A DNA stretch of 64,000 nt from positions 37,653 to 101,652 of the forward strand of contig JADDOH010023059.1 in the NCBI GenBank assembly GCA_016648135.1, given 5' to 3'. Position numbers and translations under genes: made by a program. Below the pieces are notes generated by a model. That model saw only the letters and a program-made list of their open reading frames with translations. It had not been told where the DNA came from and did not search any database. The stretch's first letter is position 1, and each line of letters begins with the position of its first letter. This document shows positions 11,681 to 21,291 of this stretch, piece by piece. Source of the DNA: Agrypnia vestita (Eukaryota; Arthropoda; Insecta; Trichoptera; Phryganeidae).

Positions 11681-12126
11681 ATTTTTAATAGTGTCGGCCA
11701 CATCCTTTTCATTGATATATTGAACATCAATAGATTGTGCACCGATCGGAGAACATTTTTTAGCAATATTAACATTGAGAAACGGAGGTTTATTACTATA
11801 GACTGTTTTAAAATGACCTGCAAACGCCTCGGCAATATCTGCACCCCGTACCATTTTTTCACCCCAAGTCTTGGAATTAATATTGCCACCATCCGCTTTT
11901 TGGGATTTTATATAGGCCCAAAACTATTAAGATCTTGAAGAATATTGAAGAATAAGGGTTGAAATGTAGTTACCCAATTCTGTGTACCCGTCGAGGCGTC
12001 TACTACAGACATACTTAACCTGCGGCCCGAAACACATTTAATATCAGGAACGTGATTCAAAAAACTGGTATTGTAAGTTTTAAATATCTTGAAATACGCA
12101 CGAACAAAAAGATAAGCTCCTATCAT
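11681..12126 (-). pseudogene. LINE ORF2 segment ahead of the RT core
   Basis: The minus-strand frames contain NPKKRMVAILIPRLGVKKW and then GADIAEAFAGHFKTVYSN with ADTIKNL at the end. This matches the stretch that precedes GPDGIP in Jockey/CR1-type polymerases. The final codons join to the other LINE segment across the Penelope-like insertion. Two frames are needed to read it, so it is broken. Confidence 0.75.
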
Positions 12127-12167
12127 TTTAAAACCGACGATTTCTATGGTTTAAGAACGAATTTGTT

Positions 12168-12443
12168 TCAACCATTGATAGTTTCAACCCAGAGTATAAG
12201 TTTTGTGATTGTCATGTAATTTTTTACCCATTTTTTGTGATTCTCGTATTCCACATTCACCATTATTGTCAGTAAAATCTCGTTTTCCAGTGTGTCAAAT
12301 GCTTTTTTTTGAAATCTATAAATATTATTCCTGCTTTTTTTTTCGTTCAAATAATTCACACAATATTTTGAGTATATCCAAATCTTTGTACAAATCGATA
12401 TTGTATTTTTAATACATCGTGTCTTTACGGTTTCCCGCCACAA
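12168..12443 (-). pseudogene. Second LINE RT remnant
   Basis: A 91-codon minus-strand frame with FQKKAFDTLENEILLTIM and WVKNYMT resembles the RT block around KAFDTLNHEILL...WIKSYL. It repeats a region already present in the neighbouring LINE, so it is an independent and more decayed insertion. Confidence 0.6.
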
Positions 12444-12714
12444 TGTGGTCTATGCAACTCTGAACGTTTTTTCTTTTTTAATTTCGTCCCCTGTTACGTC
12501 TGTAATAAGGTGTTAGAATGCATACTCATAGATCATATTTTCGTATGCGTTTATTTATCTATTACTTTTGTTAAGACGCTATACAAAAATAAACGATGGA
12601 CGTTAGTTTTGAATTTTAATTTTTTCATTATTCTATTTTGAGTATATAGATATAATGAAAATAAATTTCATGTAGGAAGATAAGCAATAAGTATTATTAT
12701 CATTCTGTTATAGT

Positions 12715-12716
12715 TA

Positions 12717-12756
<40 letters not shown>

Positions 12757-12760
12757 TTTA
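12715..12760. repeat. Poly(A) and (TA)n microsatellite
   Basis: A run of about 20 A residues passes directly into (AT)n of about 24 bases. A shared 50-bp repeat segment follows at about 12.92 kb (see 43.58 kb). Confidence 0.9.
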
Positions 12761-13236
12761 TTGATTAATCAAGAGGCGGCGCCCTAATCCTGAATCGATG
12801 AATACTGTTTTTCCCCGTACCTACGATTTTTTTTCGTCATATCAGTATAATGTTGCGGTCCGCGTAACTTAGCGAACATATGTATGTCGCCCGAAGAAAA
12901 AAAGGTTGAGTACCGCTGGTCTACAAGCATCTACAAGTCGACAGCGAGAGACGAGAGTGAAATAAACGGAGATGTTTTGTCTTGCTCTTTTTTTGACGTT
13001 TTTGCCGTTTTTTTGACGTTTCATGTTTGATAGGTTTAAACTTAAAACATCGAAATTGGCGGCAATACAATTAGTCTAGGAGCTGACCGTCGTCAACCCC
13101 ACACAGTGGGTCGAAACCGTAATTTGAGGGACTTAGGGACCAACTTTCTTTTTTTACTTTTTTCTGATAGAGCTCATTAACCTTATCAATAGTAGTCTTA
13201 TGAAACTTTTTCCTAAACTTTATAGTTTGGGCAAAA

Positions 13237-14395
13237 CAAAAAGTTTTGTATTTTTTGTATGGAGCGGTTCAAATAAAATTAAATTTCTGCTAAGTGATGA
13301 CTGACCCCGCTTTGAAACCTTTTTTTCTCATACCTTGTCTAGTCTACCATCGTTTGATGCTACGAACATGTACATAACCTTGCAACTCTACCAAATAAAT
13401 GGATCGAAAAAATAAAAAAAACGTGTATATTTATAATATTATTTTTTATTTTCGTAATGTCTTTTATGTCAAACTAAATATGAAATAGTGAGTAAAAGTA
13501 CATAATAACTCAAATAATCAACAAAAAAAACAACAAAATTCGACTAAAAACTAACTAAATGAACACTTAATAATACAACGGCAAACATATTATTTTACAA
13601 ATTACGATAGTATATGATGTACCAGAGCTAGCAACAGAAACTTGGCCGGTAGATTCCTGACTATATTATGAGTCTAAAATGTTAAAGCAACCATGGCCTA
13701 ATATCAATAGTTATGGAGATATGCAATATCAAAGTTTGCATTTTTTTTCAATATTTCTTACTTATTTTTTTGCAAAAAGTAGACCTATCATTACAGTAAC
13801 TTATTTCAATTATGAAAAATTCATTCGCTTTAATACAAGTCGAATAAAATGATAAAAACCTTGCAAAAATTTAAAAACGAAAACTTTGATATTGCATATC
13901 TCCATAACTATTGATATTAGGCCATGGTTGCATGAACATTTTAGACTCATAACATAGTCAGGAATCTACCGGCCAAGTTTCTGCTGCTAGCTCTGGTACA
14001 CCCTGTATATATATCGTAAAACTACTATCTACAAATATAAAAAAATAAGTTTGCTGTTGTATTATTAAGTGTTCATTTAGTTAATTTTTAGTCTAATTTT
14101 GTTGGGTTTTTTGTTGATTATTTGTGTTATAATGTATGTGTACTCACTATTTCATATTTAGTTTGACATAAAAGAAATTAAGAAAATAAAAAATAATATT
14201 ATACATATATACATTTTTTTATTTTTCGATCCATTTATCTGGTAGAGTTGCAAGTTTATGTACATGTTCCTAGCATCAAACGATGGTAGACTAGACAAGG
14301 TATGAGAAAAAAAAGGTTTTAAAGCGGGGTCAGTCACCACTTAGCAGAAATTTAATTTTATTTGATCCGCTCCAAAAAAAATACAAAATTCTTTT
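13237..14395. repeat. Foldback element, ~1.15 kb imperfect palindrome
   Basis: The left arm runs from about 13237 to 13760 and the right arm from about 13860 to 14395. Examples of pairing are TACCATCGTTTGATGCTACG (13348) with the reverse complement near 14275, and GTACCAGAGCTAGCA (13620) with TGCTAGCTCTGGTAC (13985). The innermost arms match almost perfectly around CCATGGCCTAATATCAATAG. The spacer is about 100 bp and no ORF of note is present. The right arm abuts an RTE remnant. Confidence 0.85.
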
Positions 14396-15133
14396 TTTTT
14401 CCAATCCCTCCAAATAACTTGCCGTCAATACCATATTCCCGTAGAATACTCCATAGTAACTGATGTGAAACTCTATTATACGCCTTTTACTGAATGTAGA
14501 AACGCTGTTAATATTGGCTTAGCAAACTTCCATGACTTTTCGATAGCTTGCCCTGCATGTTTCCATACCTACAGTGTCTGTCCATACAAAGGACGGAGGC
14601 CTGAATTAGGGCCAACATTCACGACTTCAGATGGGTCATCATCATCGTCATCACGTCGTCTTATGATGTTGCCATCATAATTCTACCTGTCCAATACACT
14701 CTTCATTATCTGCAAAAACACTTGTGCCCCTTGGAAGTCTTTCTCTAACTTCTACCCAAATTCTTCCCATGCTTGGGCTTTTGCGGCTGCCACTATAGCT
14801 TTAGTCCTTTTCTTTTTTCGCAAGTAACCCTCGTAGTTACTTGTCGTCTAGTTTCCAATCCATAGTATGTACGCTAGCTTCTTTTTCTTCACTATTTGCC
14901 CTTTGAGTATCCTCGTTCCACCATGAAGTACTTTTCTGGACCTTATTTGAACCTACTCGTTTGGTACCCCATGTTATTCCTAACGCCTCAATAACCGAGT
15001 CTCGGAAGCATTTCAACTCACTTTCCACATTCTCCGAAGTCATGGGAATCCTCTCCAAAACAGCTTCCACCTTCTCAGCAAACGCCTTACGGGTTTTGTT
15101 TTCTGCCAATTTTTGGTAGCTAATTTTTCTCAT
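14396..15133 (-). pseudogene. RTE-like LINE polymerase remnant
   Basis: A 98-codon minus-strand frame (15133-14837) contains SWWNEDTQRANSEEKEA, the segment between endonuclease and RT in RTE-type LINEs. It continues, with frame changes, through LRKKKRTKAIVAAAKAQAWEEFG and LEKDFQGAQ. Near 14.45 kb the RT-like KAYNRVSHQLLW and LREYGIDGKLF appear. Several stops interrupt it, so it is dead. Confidence 0.75.
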
Positions 15134-16794
15134 GATCTGGTTTTTAGGTTTTTACCCATGTAGGTTACGAATTTTAACATTCGCTTAGTTTTTCCATCTA
15201 ATGTCGCACGTGACCATAAAGTGATACGTAGCTAGCTCTGAGTCTCGTTTAGTTCTAGCATTTGTCACTTTACGTCTTACTCCTTCTGATACTACAACGA
15301 AGTCGATTTCACGAATATTTGTGTACTTCTTTATGCGGAAAGAACGTATTTATAATAGACAAAAAAGAATCACTTGTTCGCTAATTTAAACGATCTAGAA
15401 GATATAGACGATGCTGGAAAAACGAATTTCTTCGAGAAATTCACCAATGAATTGTATGGAATCAAAGGTTATGCTAATGTTGACTAGAGCAGGTTTCAAT
15501 TATTTAGTATAAATGTATGTTAGCTGTGTGAGATCCGTTAAATGATTACCAGCATGTGCATTTATAGTTTGTTCCAGTATCAAGTCTACTGGAGACCTCA
15601 AAATTAGGATGTCTTTTCACTAAATTCCTTAACCATCTTGCCAATTTTTTAGCACGCGAAGCATTCATTCAATTTGGCAATAACTTAACCACACTATTTG
15701 AAAATCTCAAAAATAATCAAGCAGCAAAATAACTTCAGCGGCGTGTGCACGCAAACGTTAACCAGCGACTAAACATTGAGCGTGGTAAACAAGTCAGGTA
15801 AACAGTTGTCTCTCTCTTTTACAAAAATATCCCATTGTTTTACACAACGTTTTCTTGAACCCGACCCAATAGAATAAAGAGTAGTAGAAGAAGAAGACAA
15901 CAGTCCTCTCTCACCCATCGAGCTAAGTGTTCGCAATGTTGCAGAATCTCACATTTGAAATAAAATTATACACCTATGTGATTCTAATATTTGCTCTGTT
16001 GGCACATTCTATGTTCTATGTATTACTATTTATATTATTATTATTTAAATTCATTTTATTTTGAAATATAATTCATTATAAATATTATATTACCGAAAAC
16101 TGCTACAAAAATGTCCTATTGTTTTACACAACGATTTCTTGAACTTAGTACAGAGTGATATAAAACTTGATACTACATCCGATATAAAACTTGGCCGACT
16201 AGGAAATGCTCCAAGCTGAGGGCAGGCAGCCACATATTTTTATGATATGAATTATTAGGACTATCGAATGGCGTTAATTTTATACTAGTACTCGACGTAA
16301 TTTTGACTACTTTTCACCACTCTAAAATCTGGCCGATTCTAGAAAGTGCCAGGGTAGAAGGTGGCAACCTTGTTTTTTCTTGTCGTACTTGATGGAGTGC
16401 ATCGAATGAGCCGGGTCTCAACTTGGTACTCGATGACGTAATTTTTACCTAAAATAGGTGTCATTAATTATCGATTAGGTACATAAAATGCTCCAGGATG
16501 ATCCCAGGCAACTTTGTTTTTTTTAATACCTATCCTACAGGGCACCACAACATATAAAGTCCCATGCTGGTACTCGATGACGTAGGGTTGACGACGGTCA
16601 GCTTCTAGACTAAATGTTATACATAGCTGTCAAGATTGGAATAAAGATTTGACATCTCAATATTGCTATTTTCAATAAGTGCCTTTAAAAACATTGCATT
16701 TTTAATGGGTTAAAATAATATAAAACGATTTTTCTATACATACTGTATAATAAAATTGCATTGGCGGGAGTACTGTGTACGTGCCAGCTTAAGA
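15134..16794. other. No gene recognised
   Basis: AT-rich sequence without a credible ORF. It contains the short TACTCGATGACGTA-like repeats near 16.29, 16.43 and 16.57 kb and the right arm of the candidate inverted repeat at 16.58-16.62 kb. Confidence 0.4.
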
Positions 16795-16925
16795 TAACAA
16801 ACTTGTATCTGCTTGGTTCTAAAGAATAAGTTTCCAAATCTTGAGTCCGATCGTTCGAATCGGACAAACGGTGTAGATTTGTATAGAGAACAGACACACA
16901 GACATTGAGTTTTATAGGTGTAGAT
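16795..16925. repeat. Fragment of the Helitron-like dispersed family
   Basis: It shares CTAAAGAATAAGTTTCCAAA, the GTCCGAT/TCGAATCGGAC stretch, GGTGTAGATTTGTATAGAG and the terminal GACATTGAGTTTTATAGGTG with the longer copies at 18.93, 19.85 and 42.2 kb. Only the last ~130 bp of the family is present. Confidence 0.75.
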
Positions 16926-17640
16926 GGAGCTAAGGTCAATAATCGTTGCTTTTGATATTTTTCTTATGTTTGGGATTTTTATACAGTCATATATGTATAG
17001 GCTAACCATAATTATGAAGCTCAGAACCATTATACGCACCAAATTTTTGTTTTTGAAATCAATTTGGACATAAAGTCAAATGTTTTCAAGCATTACTGCG
17101 TGAAATGTAAATGTGGCTTCTTTGGCTGCAAACATTTAATCATCTTGAATGGAATCATCATTTTAAAAAATAAGTTTTAATAGGTGAAGAGCTTGCGGTA
17201 CCGTTAACACTAACTTTCTGTTTCATATACTTCATAAATATGATCCTTAATGTCTGTTCGCCCACCGTTTTTCATAATTTCATGTGAAATTATGAAAAAC
17301 GTTGCTATTCTCAGTTTTGTTATAAATGGGAAGTATTTGTTGCAGTTAATTTTAATAATAAATTTGCAATATCTTTTTGGCATTTTAAATACACTTTTAA
17401 AAGGGTTAGATTGACACCTGAACTAAATTAGGTATATAAATTATTACATCACTCCACTGAAACATAATTACACTACAAATGATTCTATTCTATGAAATAA
17501 ATCGGGTTCTAATAAAATATCTGTGATAAAATATTACATACTACCGGCTGCAAAATTTGTCAACGTATTTTGATATTTTTGGTGTGTAATTTATATAAAA
17601 ATAAAAGCTTTTATTTTAATGTTCAATATGCTTATTTGAC
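16926..17640. other. No gene recognised; contains a short palindrome
   Basis: AT-rich, with stop codons in all frames at short intervals. A near-perfect palindrome sits at 17266-17301 (CGTTTTTCATAATTTCAT paired with GTGAAATTATGAAAAACG). Nothing else is supported. Confidence 0.4.
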
Positions 17641-17644
17641 CAGC

Positions 17645-18083
17645 AAAAACAATCGCCTGGTGATGGTTATGAGTCTCATCCCGGGGGACCACCAAGTTAA
17701 TACTGATCCTAGCATAAGCGCTTAACTTAGTTTGAATATTATTATGTACCTATGATATCTCAATTTTTTTGTGAATATCTTTGTTACCTCTAATGAAAAA
17801 GTTTTCTTTCTTTAATAAATAACTTTAATAAATATGTAATCATAGCATAAGCGCTTAGCTTAGTTTGAATATTATTATGCACCTATCAAATCTCAATTTC
17901 TTTATAAATATCATTGTTACCTCTATTGAAAAAGTTTTCTTTCTTTAATAAATAACTAAAAATTCTAAAGACAATTTTAAATTTAGTAAAATATGAAGTA
18001 TATTAAGATGTATTATAAATAACTAAAAATTCAAGACAATTTTTATTTTAGTAAAATATGAAGTATATTAGGATGTATTATTG
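17645..18083. repeat. SINE-like piece followed by tandem duplications
   Basis: At 17655-17700, GGTTATGAGTCTCATCCCGG followed by GACCACCAAGTTA resembles the B-box side of the tRNA-like repeat at 52.0 kb. It is followed by a ~112-bp unit (17713-17824) repeated at 17843-17955 (AGCATAAGCGCTTAACTTAG versus AGCATAAGCGCTTAGCTTAG), and by a second ~65-bp unit repeated at 17956-18020 and 18022-18083 (AGTAAAATATGAAGTATATT in both). Confidence 0.75.
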
Positions 18084-18933
18084 TTGAAAAAATATCCAAT
18101 TAATTTATGATAAACATCATAGTTTTAAAAAAATTACAAAATGCAAAAATAATGTAAAATATTTTATTTTTATATACATAGTGGATTGCAATGATAAATC
18201 TTGTAGACATGATGCTGGTTTTATTTGAAAAAAAAAGACTAGGTATTTTATTTTATCACTTACTCCTTTATTTAATAAAACAATACAAATCGTTTCATGT
18301 TAAGTACATTATAATACATGTGCTTATAAAAATATTACAAACATTTGTTATATAAATAAATTATACATAATTTCTTATACATTATATTACAAAAAATTAT
18401 AAAACTAGTATTTATTTACTGATTTTGAAAAGTATATTTTAACTGTATTTTGGTCAAAGTGCCCTGAAGGCCCGAAGTGGACTTTCGTGCAATACGAGTT
18501 TGCCTAATTGGGCAATTTAAATGTTACTTACTTCATAAAATATTTTATGAAAACGGACTGCTCCGCTCTACGCTTTCTAGGTCATTACCTTTTTAACGTC
18601 ACGGGTAACTTCTTTTATTTTTTTGTTCTATATATTACATTTTATTTTATTATTCCATCAACAATTTCAAAAATGTATCGTAAATAATTTAATAATTTTT
18701 TTTTTGGTTCCAAAGACCCTTTCTCAACATTTTCAGTACAAAATAGACTAGGAAACCAAAACCAATAATTTACAGAAGAATTTAAAGTAATAAAATAATC
18801 ATTAATTTTAGAAATAAATGATATGCAAATAGGTTGTCTCAATTAATATTTTATTTTTGAACATAATATAGCTTTACAATGATATTACACTACATCATGT
18901 AAATAACACCCTTAAAAACGTTTTTTATCATGT
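18084..18933. other. AT-rich, no gene recognised
   Basis: Short ORFs only (longest 66 codons, minus, 18642-18842), Asn/Ile/Lys/Phe-rich without domain features. Confidence 0.4.
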
Positions 18934-19568
18934 ACTAGCTGGTCGTACCCGGCGTCACATGGGTTAAGGATTAAGTAAAAAATAAGTTTGTGAGGGAAAC
19001 AAAGGTTCCATTGTTTTGCAAAGTCTCTAAAAAAACAATGTTTCCATTTAATCTAGGGTGGCATGGATGGGATGTCCAGGAGGGAAATGTAGATTATATT
19101 TACTGCCAGATCCTAGATAATATATATGTGAAATTGATAGAACAGTACATATTTGCATTAAAATTATATCAGGGGGAGGAAAAGGTGTAAAGGAGGAGAG
19201 TGGAAATGTCGCCTATGTTACCCGCCGGGTCTTAAAGAATAAGTATACAAAATTTGGATCAGATCGGTCGAACAGTACAGATTTGCATGACAATACATCA
19301 GGGGAGAGGGAGGGAAGAAATGTTCATCATTATTGTTGTCCTGGTCCTAAAGAATAAGTATGCAAAATTTGATTAAGATTGGTCAAACGGTACAGATTTG
19401 CATGGAAAACATATGAGTGTGGGGGGAGGAGGGAAATGTCACCTGTGTTACCCGCAGTGTCCTAAAGAAGAAGTATGCAAAATTTGTATCAGATTGGATA
19501 AACGGTGTAGATTTGTATAGAGAACAGACAGACAGAGAGATATTGAGTTTTATAGGTATAAATAGTGT
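18934..19568. repeat. Helitron-like non-autonomous element with tandem units (copy 1)
   Basis: Begins ACTAGCTGGTCGTACCCGGC and ends TTGAGTTTTATAGGTATAAA. Inside are three to four diverged ~100-bp units, each with ACCCGC..GTCCTAAAGAATAAG, ATGCAAAATTTG and AACGGTACAGATTTGCAT. Read on the minus strand it starts TCTATAC-like and ends ...CAGCTAG after a CCGGG-containing hairpin. These are the termini expected of Helitron/Helentron-derived elements, which often hold tandem units. No Rep/Hel protein is present. The family assignment is an inference; the repeat itself is certain. Confidence 0.7.
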
Positions 19569-19847
19569 GTGTTACTTTTAAGTTCAACAGCTGTTGTACA
19601 AAGAACACTAATTATTATTGGTATTAATTAGAGAACCGAATTTAAATCGGAAAAAACAGATACATTAGTTAAACAGAAACTTCAGAAATAAAACTTCTAG
19701 CCGTACGACGAATTACAGCTAGAATTTTAAATCAACTTTTTCTTAAGATAAGGATTATTTAATTAATATTTTTTCCCAGAATCTTTACTAATGCACAGCT
19801 TTTTTGCTTGTACGCGCTGCACGCCACTGATTGATAGCCGTTCATAC

Positions 19848-20397
19848 CCGGCGATGCTCGGGTTAAGGAATAAGTTTGTGGGACACACACAAAGGTTTCA
19901 TTGTTTCGCAGTCTCTAATTAAAAAAAAGGATACATTTAATCTAGGCTGGGATAGATGGGATGTCCAGGAAGGAATTGTGACCCATGTGTTCCGCTGTGA
20001 CCTAAAGAATAAGAATGCAAAATTTGGATCAAATCGGCAAGCACTGTAGATTTGTACGAAAAATATATCAAGTGTGGGGTGGGCTAAGAAGGGGGGGGGT
20101 AAAAGTGGTCTTTATTACCCGCCGGGTCTTGAAAAATAAGTATGCAAAATCTTGGAGGGAAATGTCGCCTATGTTACCCGCCAGGTCCTAAAAAATAAGT
20201 TTCCAAATTTCGAGTCCGATCAGTCGAACCATACAGATTTTCATTGAAAATATATCAAGGGGAGGGGAAGGGATAGAATGAGAGGGGGGAAATGTCCTAA
20301 AGCATAAATGTCTAAAATTTGAGTCGAATCGGACAAACGGTGTAGATTTGTATAGAGAACAGACAGACAGACATTGAGTTTAATAGGTATAGATATA
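19848..20397. repeat. Helitron-like non-autonomous element (copy 2)
   Basis: Starts ATAGCCGTTCATACCCGGCG and ends AATAGGTATAGATATAG. It carries the same ~100-bp units as copy 1 in the same orientation, with G-rich runs between units. Its CTAG terminus is mutated to CTAT. Confidence 0.7.
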
Positions 20398-20564
20398 GCA
20401 ATACGATTGGCTGCACTTTCCCATCGGTTCAAACGTTTTATTTTAGCAAAGGCGACCAAATGTTTTCAAAAAAGTTGAATTTGAAAATTTTTATATCTAA
20501 ATATTTATCAATATTGATAGGGTAGGTACCTGCGCCTTTTTTTCCCAAATAATTTGTGCAAATT

Positions 20565-20806
20565 CGAATGCAAAGTTGTGTCAAAAAGAACTTTAGGAGA
20601 TTTATGATTTTGGACAATCGAAAATTTACATTTTTATTTATGTAAATTAATAATTAGTATATGAAAACAAATTAGGTATACAAAAACATCCTTGTTATCG
20701 GATGCAACGTTGTGCCAAAATTTCAAAGTAATCGGTGAAGAACTTTCAGAGATTATCGATTTTGTACAAACGAACATCTACATTTTTATTTATATAGATA
20801 TGCATA
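20565..20806. repeat. Two diverged ~100-bp repeat units
   Basis: The unit ATGCAA(A/C)GTTGTG(T/C)CAAAA ... GAACTTT(A/C)(G)GAGATT ... TACATTTTTATTTAT occurs at 20568-20645 and again at 20700-20800. This type of dispersed repeat is unrelated to the one just upstream. Confidence 0.6.
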
Positions 20807-21107
20807 TATTCCCAGCAAAATTGATTTATAAGTGCAACATAAATGGTCTTAACAATTGTTGATATTGGTGTGTGCGGAAATTTTTGCATTAAAGGGACAT
20901 TGCCATTGAGATTTTCAATAATTTTGACATTCCAATGACTATTTTTAATGTCAGCAATGGCCTGAGTGTGGTTGATCGACAAAAAAAGGATTGCTTAAAT
21001 TGTTATTCATAAGGAGAAACACACAAAGACAACTAGAAAATTTGTTTTTATTTTAATTTAACCAACTGAAGGGCAAAAAAATGTATATGAATATATATAT
21101 ATATATA
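20807..21107. other. No gene recognised
   Basis: AT-rich flank ending in a short (AT)n run next to the mariner terminus. Confidence 0.4.
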
Positions 21108-21291
21108 CACGAGGGCTGTTTGATAAGTCAGTGACTTTTTCAATTTCCCGCGCAGTGACATTAAATGAAACACTGCTGCCGTCAACCGCCATCTATCAAT
21201 AGAATACTGTTAAATTTTGAGCAGGCTGTCATTTAGTTTGTGTTTGACAACCATTGAAAGCGGATGGCCTCGTGAATTTTCACAAAAATGG

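Larger units (their letters stand above)
9060..12130 (-). mobile_element. Jockey/CR1-like LINE, 5'-truncated, split by a Penelope-like insertion
   Basis: Minus-strand non-LTR retrotransposon ending in a short A/T-rich tail near 9060 (AAATAAATAAATTG on the minus strand). Reverse-transcriptase segments occur in the expected order from high to low coordinates: the region ahead of RT (about 12.1-11.68 kb), RT blocks with SGVPQGS (about 10.1 kb) and LFADDLK (just below 10.04 kb), then the thumb/C-terminal region (9835-9197). A Penelope-like element occupies 10641-11667. Removing it joins the reading frame exactly, giving ADTIKNL then CNTHSLGPDFIP. Small frameshifts elsewhere and the missing 5' endonuclease mark it as dead. 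Confidence 0.85.
13063..16622. repeat. Candidate terminal inverted repeats around ~3.5 kb
   Basis: TTAGTCTAGGAGCTGACCGT at about 13070, followed by CGTCAACCC, is matched in reverse complement at about 16585-16615 (GGGTTGACGACGGTCAGC, then TTCTAGACTAAA). About 28 of 30 bases agree. The motif TACTCGATGACGTA recurs near the right end (about 16428 and 16570). No transposase was seen between the repeats, which enclose the foldback and the RTE remnant. It may be a non-autonomous DNA element enlarged by later insertions, or two separate insertions of a shorter repeat. Confidence 0.45.
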
